NCBI GenBank assembly: GCA_023055505.1
Contig: JALIRH010000044.1
Span: forward strand, 4,030,001-4,094,000
Direction: 5' to 3'
From: Callipepla californica brunnescens
Lineage: Eukaryota > Chordata > Aves > Galliformes > Odontophoridae
Length of the DNA stretch: 64,000 bases
The position numbers and the translations under genes were made by a program. Of the stretch, positions 25,091 through 37,668 are shown piece after piece. Below the pieces are notes generated by a model that did not search any database, was not told the DNA's origin, and was given only the letters and a program-made list of their open reading frames with translations. Numbering within the stretch: position 1 is the first letter of the stretch; every line of letters begins with the position of its first letter.

Positions 25091-25929
25091 ACCAGCGTTA
25101 CTATTCTGAAGCCAGCTGAGTCAAAAGGTGGTCACGATCAAGTAAGAAAGTGACTAGACTAGCCTTGCATAAGTAAATGGTGAAGTGAAGGGGAAGCAGC
25201 AGAAAGACCCTTTTAACAAGACCTCAAAACAAGTACTAACACTCCCTTTTAAGACTGTTCTGTGATAACAATGCAAGATCTGATAATGTAAACAGAACAC
25301 CAAACTTCACCATTTATTTCAGCTCTCTGAAGCTAGTCCCCTCTCATTCACACCAAGGAAAATCAGATAAACAAAAACAGATAATATACCCATGATCAAA
25401 TTTTGAGAGGCGTAGATTGTGGAATGTCTGAGTTGTGTTTTGTTTCCAAACTGGTCATTTCTTAGATCTTTTTGGATCACAGTTAGGCTAACCTCTTTAC
25501 TGCTATGCCCAGAAGGGCTGCAATGTCTGACAGGTGGTAAGGGCACTTGGCATGTAGGTAGGCCAGGCAGGGACAGGCACATGAACCTATGATATTCAAC
25601 TGTGAAAGAATTTGCAAAATAGAACTGCAGACTCGGAAACCTGCTAAACGCTAATGACAAATCACTGAGAGACTCAGGATGTTTTTGGATAGACACTTCC
25701 TTCAGTGACAAAGCTGACTCGAGTAGTTCTTCCCTTCCCTACACCTGTTAAATTTTGCTACCCATTGGTAAACAGATCACTGAACGGTATTGGATTAAAA
25801 TGAAAACATTCACTGTAATTTGATTCTAGTTTATAGAATGGCTCAACAAACTGATGTGATATAACTGAGAGGTTGAAGCATGAAAACACAGGAAGAGAAA
25901 GACGGGCTGGAATGAACAGGAGGCAGTTT

Positions 25930-25963
25930 GGGAGGGTGGGGGGGGGACATGGGACGGAGGGGG
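25930..25963 (+). other. G-quadruplex-capable G tract
   Basis: GGG, A, GGG, T, G9, ACAT, GGG, ACGG, AGGGGG: at least four G runs of three or more with loops of one to four bases, meeting the usual G4 pattern on the plus strand. It stands out sharply from the AT-rich surroundings. No promoter or CpG island accompanies it. Confidence 0.75.
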
Positions 25964-26927
25964 ATACCTGATCGATATGATTATACCAATGGCAAATTCA
26001 CATCTCTTGAGCTTTGGTACAGTGCTTGACATCACAGTTGGTTGGTGTCTTCTTGTCTAAAGGCACTCATAGGGAAATTCCTAAGGCACCCAATGGTGTT
26101 TGAACCAGGCCCCAACAGAATATATCGTGATATAAGAACTGTTTCCCTTTCTGATTATGTGATTTTTTAAAAGAAAGAGCTGTTTAGGAAACATTCAAAC
26201 TCTCCAGAGTGCAGACCCATTCAAACACTGCTATTTTTATTGTCATAGGTTGTGACACTTCTACATTTCAGTTTTTGCTTTTATCTCTCAATTTCATACT
26301 GCTATCCATATATTTATTATATAGATTCATATGGGTTTACAGCTGCTTCACACAGACTATGAAATCTCAAACACTTGTTTAGACTATGAGTTTGTTTATT
26401 CTGGACTACAGTGACCAAATACACTCTCTGAAGCTAACATGATTAACTTGGACAAGCTGATTAAGAAAGAAGAATGTCAAGAATTCCTCATCCAGATGTA
26501 GCCTACACTGCTCAGAACTTTCTCCAGCAGGAGCATAGCTCCCAAGCTCCACCCAACTTCAATTACGTGGAGAAATTTCCAATGTATAAAATTAAGGATG
26601 TAGAAAGGGGTGGGTGAAGGCAAAGACTGCCTTGGACATATTCACACATAATGGAATTAATGTTTACTGATTCAGTGGAAGCTAAAGAGGCAGCCAAATC
26701 GTTTAATGTGTTAAACTTGCAGACCTTTGACTCTTTTATGGTTAATTAGCCTTTAGCTTAAGAAAGCCCCAGGTCATAGAACTTCCATCAGCTCTGAATT
26801 CAAAGCTTTGCCCTCTCTCACCCTGGCACTTTACAACGTAATGATGATTGATAGCTAGATGAAAGCGTTAGCTGAGGCCTGTCTTTTTGCATTGTGCTGG
26901 GAAAGAAGTGTAATGATCAATAGCTGC

Positions 26928-26946
26928 AATGGTTTCAGAAACCATT
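26928..26946. repeat. 19-bp perfect palindrome
   Basis: AATGGTTTC, one central base, GAAACCATT: perfect 9-bp arms around a single A. The spacing is too tight for an RNA hairpin and fits better with a symmetric protein-binding site or chance. Confidence 0.6.
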
Positions 26947-26999
26947 TTGGTTGACTGTGACCTTAATTACCCACTTAAGCAGGCTTTGGTCAAATTGAT

Positions 27000-27019
27000 T
27001 TTATACTGCTTTATACTGC
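27000..27019. repeat. 10-bp tandem duplication
   Basis: TTTATACTGC is present twice, head to tail, with no mismatch. Confidence 0.85.
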
Positions 27020-30000
27020 AGCAGGTTAAAAATTAACGCTACAATCTGTGATGCATTTTACAAGGTTTCTCCCCGCCTTGTTACCTAAAAGAGCCTAGTC
27101 AATATGATCTCAAGCTGACATTCATGAACTTAAGTAAAAAGGAGAAGAGATACCTTTCACCAGTGAAAGATTTCTTCTATATGAAGATACTGGGCCAAAT
27201 ACTTATCTGCTACCAAAGCTCTACTCAAATGACAAAAGAGTTTCTAACATTTGGCCAGCGAGCAGAACGTGAGCTAGATTTCAAACCAAAATGAAGCTTT
27301 TTTTGCTTAGACCCAGGAATCACAGGCAGCTTTAAAATACCCCAGACAAGTAGCAGTAAATGCTGTTGAGATGGGAAAACTGCACGGGAGCAAAATGGCT
27401 GACTTTGTTAGAGATCAGGTTGGCAGAGTATTTGGAACAGGAAGCACCAATATTCTGTTCAAGAAATCCTGACTTTCCCACATCACTTAAGGAATACCTT
27501 AAGAGAAAAGAAAGGGACAAAAGAACATTTTCCTATCAGAATGAGAGAATCCTCCAGCATAAGCCAAGGTGCAGAGGCAGGAAAGCTGGGACTTTCTTTG
27601 TACTTTTTACATTAAGGGTGGCATTCAGAACTTCGCTAAGATTGCTATAGCAGGATAGAAACTATGGTCAAGTACAAAACTGATCTTCATCCCCTGTGTG
27701 AGAGCAAACTTCTGACAAAAAGAGTTCCAGTCTATAGTTCTTCACCACAACAAGCTCTAGTGCACAGTTGGAGGAGGCATGGTGACCTATTCCATATCTG
27801 TTCTTACAGTTCAGTCAACCTGAGCAGACAACATATCGTAGTACCCTTCCTGAAGGAGCCTTACAACTGTCTTTCATAAGAGTTGATTAGTATTGTGCTC
27901 AATCTGTGTTCCCATGCAGGGAAACACAAACACTGCAGATATCTACCTCTAGGTGGTGTGGACTGGGGAGCCTGTTGAGCTCTGGCCCTATTTCAGCAGA
28001 CTGTAAAATTCTGTAGACATAAGTCAGCTCCTAGGCAAGAGACAACAAAATCTGGTGTCCCACATAAGTTAATGGCTGTTCTCATTTCTTAGTTTAATGC
28101 AATCAATTACTGTCATGGTTTCATGACTTTTGTTAATGGTATTCCACTTCATAACATAATATAAAGCACTGGGAGTTATAGAGTTAATGCTCTAGTTCCA
28201 TGGACTGTGGATTTTGTGGGTTCTCAGAAAAGAATAACCACCACATACCCAAGTAGATTTTGCATTCTCATTTTCCATTCAGATGGAAAGATAAAACTGC
28301 CCACAAGTCCTGAGACTTTTCTCTATTTAGCTGCTGGTCTTGGTACTGCGTGCTCCCTAGCTGTCTCACCTTCAGCTTTAGAGTAAGGCCTTTGATTCTG
28401 GATACACTCTCATTTTATTTGATTTATTAACCTCACTTCCAATTACATTGTATTATATTGTCTTATCTTGCATTCTGATGTCCTATTTAGTAAATTATAT
28501 TTAATGAATTTAATTACTTTTGGGCCAATGGGCCTGTGGGATTGCTGTCCCCCTGTCATGGACACAGACAGATCTAGAGATAACTCCATGACAATTACTC
28601 AAATTTTGGCTTTAAAATGGCCCCAAATATTCTCTTTTCCACTGATGGCGTTTCCCAACTGCCATAGCTGGCTGCCCCAGTTTACATGCTGAAGACCGAC
28701 TGCCACATTCATACTCATATGTAGCCCTCCACAGAAAGCTACCCAAAGCTACCCTTGGGCCTCATACTTGCCCAAGAATGACCAGGAAAAACAACTCAGG
28801 CAGAAAGAATCATACAATGCTCAATTTATGGATGCTCTACAAACAGCATCACGTTCCCAGACAACTATTGAGCCACAACAGGGAGTATGGTAACAGAAGT
28901 TAAAAGTGGAAGGAGTAAATTTTCTAGCCATGGTTTTTCAAAGTAGCTGTTGCTTGCTGCTGGTGTCATGACAGGGCTCTGATCCTCCAGTCTCACTCTG
29001 CAGCAGTGGTGTACTCCAACCAGGGCAAGTATCTGTACACACATTTTACTGAAGTCTTGATCAGCTTTAATATCTGTTCCATAGAACAAAGTATGCTTTT
29101 GACTTGCACTCAGTACACTCTGAAAGATGCTTTTGCCACCTGTACTTTAAGGAGAGCACTTTCTGTTCTGTTTTATTCCACCTGACACTGATCCCCACGT
29201 GGCCCTGTTCTCTGTGAGACAGAACAGCTGCTCAATGTCAGAAAGAGGCCTTCCTCGGCCATTATATTGGTGCAGCTGCATGCCAGCACCTGCAGCTGCT
29301 ACTACTTCTAACTCCTATCATACCTTTCAACCCATGGATTTTATTCCCAGTCTCCTACTGTATTTTTTTTTTCTTTTCACTTAGAAATTTCCCTTTTGAA
29401 GGGCATGAAGAGAAACTTGCAGTTTTGCCTTTGAAATGAAAATGATTCTAGTTATATCATTCGCAATACTGATAATGAGGTTCAAACAGACAGCCATGAT
29501 ACTAAAAATTATGGGTGCTCTTACCATGTACCGCATGGTGCAACGCCTGAAATCTAACATCCTCAGTTGTAAAGCTGATCTAAACAACCTACCCAGATTA
29601 GAATGCTTTTGTTAAAATTATCATGGCCACTGATATAGAAGGTATTTTGATGTTGTTCTCTTAGATTTTTTAAGGCAACTCAATACAATGCCTCTGGTCT
29701 CCAATGGAAAATGAGCACATTCAATATAAAGAGAGGTCTGTTTCGTCTTGCTGGTGGAACACCATTAACATAATGTGTATCTCTGGCCCTCTCTGGTTAT
29801 CAGGCCACAAAGAACAGCTCTTGAATGCCATTTTTTCTAAAGAACAGAAGTAGCCCTCACCAAAAGAATAGACGTAGGCATACTTGGATACTCATTTTAA
29901 TTTCTTGAAATAACCACACATTTCTCTTTGGATCATCCAGAAGACACTGACATCATCTCACTCTTCTGTTTCTAAGTTAAAAATGATCCACTTAGCACAA

Positions 30001-33000
30001 TTATTTCCTGGAGTCAGTAAGGGACCCTGCAGCAGACACACACAGATTAATCTGCCTTTATATTGGAAATGTTTCCATTTAAAATGCAGTTTTTGGTTAG
30101 AGTACTCTCACATGTGCCATTGCTTCCTCCACATAAAAGAGGGTGCTTTGATATTCCATTCTTGAAACACATCACCATGCATTTTAATAATCCCAGCACA
30201 AAACTGCTAAAGTTAAACCAGCCCCCCAGCCTCTGTATTGTTTGATTATTGACACATGCAGCAATTCTGAACTCTACTTGTGACTTTATCTGGATGCAAT
30301 GAAGAACAGATTTGCTTAAATTCTTGATGACAGAAGTAAAAGAAGGATAAAGGAGAGGTTATTTTCCATCACAACTGCTACCTACTTAAAAGAAAATCTC
30401 CCCCACAGCAAAGTTATAATATGATATCTTGGAAGAACACTACCCTATTCTTCATACAAACACCATTTAACTCCACATCAACAAGACAGAGTGATATTAA
30501 CTAGCTAAGGACCCTGAAGATATTGATCAGATAGTTTTAAGTTTCATTGAGACTAGAGCTGGGAAAGGTTAAGATGCACTTCTCTGCAAGAAAAGCAGGA
30601 AAAGTTTGCTGCCAGGGCAGTCAGAAAGGCTACCCATGATGTTGATAACGCCTTATTCATTCAAACAGCCACTTTGATGAAGTCACTTCTTTTTTCCTGC
30701 AGTCCTTCGGCTGTGGGATGGAAAGGTAATGCCAGAGGAACACATTTGGCAGTTGGAAAATTATTCCATGAATATAGGAACATTCAGCAAAGAGAAATAC
30801 GACTGATTGAAACCAGATGAATCCAGCTCATGATCTCGGCTTCCACTGCTGTATAACTAAGTCCATGTAAAACTGCAAGGCATTCCCTCTGCCATTTGAG
30901 AAACCCCAGGGAAGACCAGGAGTTTGTCTTCTTCTGAAACATACAGAGGTGAGCATATTATCGACTGACAGTAGGTCCACAATATCCATCAGTCCCCTTG
31001 GCTCTGGTGAATATTAATATGTCCTGCAACTTTCAGTCACGGACAATTATCAGGCAATCATTATTCTAGAAGCCCTGTTAACTGACAGACAACAAGCCCC
31101 CTGTGGAAATGGTGCTTATGTGTTTGTCACTGAAACACCTGATCACAGTAGAATTAGCAGACAGTATGTATGTACTTTGGTACACAGAGTACTAGAGAGA
31201 AGCTTAGCAATCTGGGTATTTAGTCTGGATTTGGGGGTTTTACATGGTCTTGCAGAATTCACCTCCTCTCTCCATGCTTTATCTGCTGCAGTAAGAGCTG
31301 CACCAGTAACAACTGTCTAGCTGAAAGTTCAGGTACCCATGTTCCAGCAAGCTGCAGCCTTGCTTTTGAGTACAGGCTGACATTTTAAGACTTGAGAGTT
31401 GAAATCTTTTTGCTCTGTAGAGCATTATGCAATGGCTCATGGGGGATAGTCCTAAATACTACTGCAGCATATACGATAATGAGGACTGAATCACCTGACA
31501 GCAGTAATTCAGTGACAACCAAGCAGCTAGTGCCCCTCATCAAAACACCTGTCTCAGAGAAAGGGACTTTCAAACTTCCTTCTACAACTGTACAGCCCAA
31601 TCAAAATTTCTAGTCAAAGCTAGAAAATCAGACATCTAGCTGGTTTGGAAGATTACAAAATCACACCCACAAGAATTGCTATTCTAAAAATTATTCACTA
31701 ATGACATGAGTATCTGAGACAGAAGAAATAGACTGTCCCAGTACAGACTCCTTAAAATGCTGCTAGAAAGAACATGAGAAAGAGAGAGAAAATGTGATAC
31801 TGGAGAGATATACAAGAAGGGCCATACTCACAGCATTTCCATCAGTCAGACTTATGACTTTACTGTCAGAGAGCAGCATTCTACAAAGCTTTAGTGCCCA
31901 ACACAAAACACTGAAAAAGTAGTAATGATTGGAATGATCCTCTGTGTCTTCCTCTCTGAGTCAGCCAAAAAATTTCCCAAACTTTGCTGACTTCCAACTG
32001 CAATTTAAAATGGAGAGGGTATCCTCATAGTCTGTGAGCTGGTAATTTGGTAAACAAAATATAAGTACAGAAGTTCAGAGTTATAAATGGAACTGGCACC
32101 AACCTCTACTAATGATGTATTTTACCCCAGTTCACATGATAGAGTTTCATAAATCACGTCACTTTGTTAAGCATTGTTGATTAGAAATTACCATGTAACT
32201 TGATCCATGAATGACATATAATCAAGCAATTCCAAGGACAGTGAAATGAGGTGGCAGCCCTTTTCATTCCTGCTGTTTCTATCCAGCAACTTTTCAGCTG
32301 AAGAAAATTTCAACATTCACTATTTCACAGCAAAACTTTGCTGTTTTAGGCTGTATTGAAGGGCTTCAAAATACCAGCTAAATTATATCCAGACAAGCTG
32401 AACAGCCTGGCTTAGTAAATGTAATTCATAACGTAGGCCACTCGAGGGAGTATATGAGTGGCAGATGAAAAGGTCAAGATGATAACTTATTTGTGAACCA
32501 TAAACAACTATTTTGCTATTGAAAAAAAAGGAAAAACAATAGTGCAATTACCAAACTATTATGTTCTGTGAAGATCAGACAGTACATAAGATTTCAAATG
32601 ATCTCGGAAGATCTGTTTCTAATAATTAGAAATGGTTTGAAAAGTGGTTATGCAGGCAGAGAAACTGGGCTGGAGCCCACCTTCCCTTTGGCCTGCAAAC
32701 ATATTGCCTCAGTTGGATGGCTGCTGACACAGAGAGCGTGCTGAAAAGGCTGCTTGACACATTTGGATTCAAAGTTTTTACTGATGGAAAATGATGTTTC
32801 AATTGATTATACATTCCTGTGGAATTTCAACTGTGGTCAATTTTTATAATTTATTATTTTCTACTTTTCATTCATTTGTTTACATTTATTCCACTGAAAG
32901 AATGGAAGTTAACGCAAAAAAATAGTATTTCAATCTAATCTGTTCTTTTCCAGATATATATATTTTTAAGAATACAAACAACTTAGAAATGAAACCAAAG

Positions 33001-33024
33001 GATGTTTCAGACTTCCAGATTCTC

Positions 33025-33041
33025 AAAAAAAAAAAAAAAAA
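33025..33041 (+). repeat. Poly-A tract (A17)
   Basis: A pure run of 17 A after CCAGATTCTC. No retroposed body or AATAAA signal is seen directly before it. Confidence 0.9.
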
Positions 33042-35088
33042 TCAACTTGTCTTTTTCATTTGTTCTGCTAGAAGCAGAAATTACTGGGAGGATGTATCTT
33101 GGAAGATAAAGGCTTACACCATGGGTGCACACGAAAATATTGGCATCTGGGAAGGGCCTAACAGATGAAGAAGAGAGAAGCAAGAAGAGAACAAGAACAG
33201 TAAGAGTATACATCCTATTCCTGCACCTCCATTTATGGGTAGGGACAGTACCTATAACTGACAGATCAACGTGCCAATTTCATCTGTGCATATCTAAAGA
33301 TTCTCATCTTTCAAGAGAGGAGAGGGAAATGGGAACCCCATCTCTACCTTTAGGCTACAAGAGAGGAACAAGATATGCCATCCAAGCAAGCAGTATCTCA
33401 CGGTCTTCTTCCCTGGTCAACTACCACAACCAGCTGTACATGCAGCTAGTTACCGTGTGCTGCTGCAGATGTTGGGTCTGCTGGGACAGCTGGCGAGCCA
33501 GCAGATAGTGCTGGAAAGAGCTCAGGAGGTGTTCATGGGATTGATGCTGAAAGTCAGAGGGTTAACGACACCTGGGCTTTCTACACTCTTGCGTTCTATG
33601 TATTTTTCCTTACTCATCACTGTGTGGGAATGACAGAAGTCACTCAAACCCCACCAAGCATCCCCTCTCCGGTCTCAGAAACATCTGGTTTGTGTGCTGC
33701 AAAACTTATTTAAAAATAGACAGGATATTGAAAAAGCATGACTGGGGAAAATAGATGCAACCAAACACTTCAAGCTAAATCCCATGAGAGAAACACATTG
33801 AAGTGGTGCAAACTGGTTGAAGCCCATTTTTAGCATTTACCTCCTCATTTTCCAACAAGACAGAGGGTGGTAAACTAATGCTGTGAAAGAGGGAAGAAAA
33901 GAGGCAGAATCAGACTTTTCATGACCAAATGCTGTAATGTCTGTATCAATTGCAATTTCCTACCTTAAATTAGCCTCAGTTGTCAAGAGAAAAACAGAGA
34001 AACACAAAGATGGTATCTCCTGCCATCTCCTATCTCCTCTAAAAACAAGATACAGTTTGCATGCATAAGGAAACCCCTAAGAACTCTTCTGAAAACCTCC
34101 CTCTTCATCTCTCTGAAACAACCTGTGCAGGTTGGTTATTACATTACTAGAGTTTCAGCTGTGTGTTCAGTATGCACAGTCCATTTCTGTGATGCAGGAT
34201 GCTACCACCGGGCGAGGTCATGGGTACCACCCCTACACTCCTGCTTCCCCTGTGACAACAAAAATTTGCACATGAGGTGCAGTGATGATGGATCCTTCTT
34301 TGTTCCATGTCAAAGCTAAAACAGGAAAGAGGAAGTTCCTGCTCCATCCATTTTTCCCTTCCTTTATTTTCCTGTTTCTCCTCTGACTGAAAAACAGTCT
34401 AGTTTGCAGAAGGTCTATAACAACTAATTTCTTCCTGCTGATTTCAAGCAATGGAATAATTTCTGTATGCACAACAAATGGATAAAACAGATAGTGAGAA
34501 CAAAGCATTTATTTGCCTACAATCAGGAGCTGCTGATGTCAGTGCTAATGCTCCCCTTGCCTTTCTGTGGCAGCAGTGTGCATCTCAACTGATGGGACAA
34601 ATGTCCACCTCCTGCACTCACAGACAGTAAGCTCCAGAGGAAGCAAAAACACTTATCTTCCAAAAGTGTGAAGATTAATGAAGTAGGCAGATTTTCCCAA
34701 AAGTGACTGATCTTTCAGAAAGAAGGTGGTGGATTTCATGTCAGAGCTGGTACTACTAGAAAGAACTGACTGGAAGAACTCAAAAACAAACAAAGAAATG
34801 AGAAAAAGCTCTTGCCGATTTAGTCAAAGTGAAATACTCTGTATACATAATCATATAATCTTATTTACAGTCTCAGAAGTTTTCCCTGAAGACTCAAAAT
34901 TATTTCACAGAATTGATGTTCAGTTTCAGATCTGTCTCTACTGCCGGAAAATCAAGCCTGATGTAATCATGAGTCAGTGAGCTAAGGTTCAGTGATGTCA
35001 AAACATTATATATTTCTCTCCTTTCAGAAAAACAAAATGTTATTTAAAATAACTAGAGATTGAAATTTCATATGATAGTAGGAGTGAC

Positions 35089-35142
35089 AAAAAAAAAAAA
35101 AAAAAAAGCAGCTTGATACACATGGGAAAAAAAAAAAAAAAA
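35089..35142 (+). repeat. Two poly-A tracts 19 bp apart
   Basis: A19 at 35,089-35,107, a 19-base spacer (GCAGCTTGATACACATGGG), then A16 at 35,127-35,142. The pairing may come from duplication of one A tract or from two nearby expansions. No element is recognisable upstream. Confidence 0.85.
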
Positions 35143-36097
35143 GATGCTATTCAATTCCACATAAATGAGGTGAATCCATAGAGCTGTGCAAGAACAACCA
35201 GCATAGCCTTTCTTTTATATTAATTAAATAGAAATGCTCTGAAGAGTAGAAGTAGTGCCACTTTAAAAATCAGGACATCCTTTAATCACTTACATTGTTT
35301 ATACTATGGGATTTAAGAAAACTTGACCGCTTCTGATGCCTGTCTAGCAATTAGAAATGACAGTGACTAAACAAGCAGAGACATCAGCACAAGAAAAGAG
35401 AATTTCACTACACTAGATCTGGTCTTGACCTTACTCTTTAATGCTTCCTGCTCCTAGATAGAGGTAGTAATACCTGGGTGTTACCTGGAACTCAATAAGG
35501 GCTGGACTCTTCCGTGCCAGGCTCTGCACTCATACCAAGCAGAAGCTCTAAAGAAACGTCCATCTCCAAACATGAGATTCATGCAGAGTGAGAAAGGCAG
35601 CAATGTGGGAAAAAAAACTCAGCTGAAAAAGAAGGCTGAAGAAAATAGAAGGATTAACTTTCTGCCCTGCACTGTATTTGGTTCCCTGTCCTGGACTCTA
35701 GCAATGACCAGGGGATCATGATTCATGTCCAACAAAGAAACCTTCATTGCCTTGAATCTCAGCTCATGCACAAACTACAAAAAACCATCAGCACTGGGCT
35801 TAAAGGCAATGCAAATACTGATACTTAACAGTAGAAGTAGCTACAAAGAAATGAATAGCAAAGGAAACAAATCTAGAGGCTAAGCAAGTTTTATAGACAT
35901 TGAGGGGAGCTGATTGAACCCCCCTCATATTGCTACAGGCTTCCTTACATTCATGGGACTAATTCCTAATTCATACCAGATACAGCAACATCAGAACAGC
36001 ATTCCAAGCCTGAACTGGTGGGTGAGATGCCTCACAGGCCGCCTCCCCAGCAGGTGCACACCACTGCAACCCCAGCAACGGGCAGCCTTCCCAGCTG

Positions 36098-36141
36098 GTG
36101 TAAATCATTGTGGCAGTTCTGACATCACCGCTGATTTACAC
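36098..36141. repeat. Inverted GTGTAAATC...GATTTACAC, possible ancient repeat
   Basis: GTGTAAATC (36,098-36,106) and its exact complement GATTTACAC (36,133-36,141) flank 26 bases. The context CCAGCTGGTGTAAATCA...GATTTACACTGAA resembles an ancient palindromic amniote repeat (CAGCTGGTGTAAATC ... GATTTACACCAGCTG-type) known to me from reptile and bird genomes. The internal bases do not allow a firm family call. Confidence 0.4.
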
Positions 36142-36549
36142 TGAAATGGGGGACCTGCGTGTACATACTTCAAATTCCTGATGCTTTCCTTTTACTAAAA
36201 TGGAATCTGTTCAGCTGCAGGATCTTGAAGAACAGAGATGGAGGAAAGCAATTTGAGTTCTCCCCTGTGAGCCGATGCAGTGCACAGAAGTGTCTCCACT
36301 AGTTTTATTGGTCTCTAGGGATTTCTTTTTTCTTTTTTCTCAAAACAGCAGGCAAGTGTCGGGAGAAGGGTTATGTAATTAAAGTAAAGCAGTAAAATGT
36401 CACGTAGCAATTAAGAAATAAAGAGCCGCTGTACTATTTGACAGTGCTTTTCCACATATGCAGGCCAGGCAATCATTGGCATATCCAAGTGCAACCTTTG
36501 GAAAAACAGAATCCCCCTCATCTCCCATGCTGCCTGCAGGGCTGCTAGT

Positions 36550-36568
36550 AAAAAAAAAAAAAAAAAAA
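36550..36568 (+). repeat. Poly-A tract (A19) with A-rich tail
   Basis: A19, then CCTACAAAAAAATC and AAAATAAAATAAAAC-type A-rich sequence to about 36,601. No source element is identified. Confidence 0.88.
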
Positions 36569-36936
36569 CCTACAAAAAAATCAAAATAAAATAAAACAAA
36601 GATCAAAATGTGACCACCTGCATATGTAAGTAGAGATATTGATCATTCTGAATGCAAAGGCATGCATCTTTTTGTTGTGACAAATTTGGGAGAAGGAAGA
36701 AAAATATTTGATTAACTTAGTAATGAGGAGTTTCCATGGCTAAGGTAGTACATGATAATATGAAACGAACAGCAGCCCATTGTTCAGGAGCAAAATGGAG
36801 CCCTGTATGGGATCGCTGCTGGATTCAACACACCGCAGATGGAAGAGGGGAATAACACCACACTGTTGCCGGGGGAGAGGAGAGGGCATGGTTCTTTTAC
36901 AGTTTTATTGGCCTTCCGTACAGGTCAGTAAGTCAT

Positions 36937-36976
36937 GCACTCAAACACACGCACAAACACACACTCACACACGTAC
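36937..36976 (+). repeat. Interrupted CA-rich tract
   Basis: An imperfect ACACRCAC array (CAAACACACGCACAAACACA, then CACTCACACACG). It is a degenerate CA microsatellite. Confidence 0.75.
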
Positions 36977-37568
36977 ATGCTGCAGCACAGAGTACGTCAG
37001 GGCTGGGAGGCGGCTGAAGCTGAAAGTTTAATGAGAGCCTGACACTGAGCTAACAAGGTTTTCAAACAGTGGCTAACAAAAAACAGGGATCGGGGAGACT
37101 GTTTGGTGCCAAGATATTTGTTTTAATATTAACAAGGCCTGAATTCAGGCAATAAAAGACAACGAGAAAAATAATATCTTCTGAAAGTGCTGAAAGCCAA
37201 GCTGTTCAATATTTTAAACAACATATGTGTTTAAATGAAAGATTTTTTTTTTTTGAGGATAAGAAAGAAAACCCTTGAACGTGAAACAGAAGCAAGTGGT
37301 TAGCAACACAAAACCTCTGCAAATATCCAATAGCTAAAATCATTTTCTGTCCCACATGCCTTTAAAACCTGACATAACCTTAGCTACGGGATGATTTGTA
37401 GTACAGCAACCCAGATCCCCAAAGAGTTGCTCCACATTCCCACAGAGATCAGGATAAGGTAATTTAGTAAGGGTCCCAATTTATTGTTGCTGAGCAGCTA
37501 GATATACGATATTAATTCATTGTCTAGTTAGGTGAAAAAAACATCACTAAGACCACAACATCCTAAGA

Positions 37569-37589
37569 TTTTTTTTTTTTTTTTTTTTT
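37569..37589 (+). repeat. Poly-T tract (T21)
   Basis: The longest homopolymer in the window, within AGA-T21-GAGGAT. A T12 tract at 37,243-37,254 sits in the same frame of flanks (AGA-T12-GAGGAT) about 330 bp upstream. Confidence 0.9.
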
Positions 37590-37668
37590 GAGGATTTTAG
37601 AATCCACACTTAGTGCTTTAAGACATGCTAGTGGTGGATGACCTATGACAAGGGTGGACCAGGGTACA

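Larger units (their letters stand above)
26640..27095. promoter_or_regulatory. Candidate conserved non-coding block (by eye)
   Basis: A repeat-free block with dense motif-like words: ATGGTTAATTAGCCTTTAGC, GACTGTGACCTTAATTACCC, TTGGTCAAATTGATTTTAT. It also contains a perfect 19-bp palindrome (26,928-26,946) and a 10-bp tandem duplication (27,000-27,019). TGACCTTAATTA combines a nuclear-receptor-type half site with a homeodomain-type site. Enhancer function is inference from texture. Confidence 0.23.
24673..36097. other. Long non-coding stretch
   Basis: More than 11 kb without a recognised gene. The longest frames, 25319-25711 (-, 130 codons) and 33125-33508 (+, 127 codons), show no family I recognise and have no flanking exon signals I would trust. 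Embedded items listed separately are candidate regulatory blocks at 24,725 and 26,640, a MIR-like fragment at 25,006, a G-rich tract at 25,930 and A tracts at 33,025 and 35,089. Confidence 0.5.
36180..37240. promoter_or_regulatory. Candidate cluster of conserved non-coding sequence (by eye)
   Basis: Several stretches have regulatory-like texture: ATGTAATTAAAGTAAAGCAG with GTCACGTAGCAATTAAGAAA (36,370-36,420), GTGACCACCTGCATATGTAA (about 36,610), TTTTGTTGTGACAAATTTGG (about 36,670) and TGTTTTAATATTAACAAGGC (about 37,120). They are broken by an A19 tract at 36,550-36,568 and a CA-rich segment at 36,940-36,975. No promoter, CpG island or exon is seen. Confidence 0.22.

Noticed and set aside
25319..25711. 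130-codon open frame on the minus strand
   Set aside because: No recognisable domain, no codon bias I can see, AT-rich context and no trustworthy splice or promoter signals; it fits chance.
33125..33508. 127-codon open frame on the plus strand, ending in Cys/Trp-rich residues
   Set aside because: The CCCCRCWVCWDSW stretch comes from a TGCTGCAG-rich patch. No family resemblance or exon signals were found.
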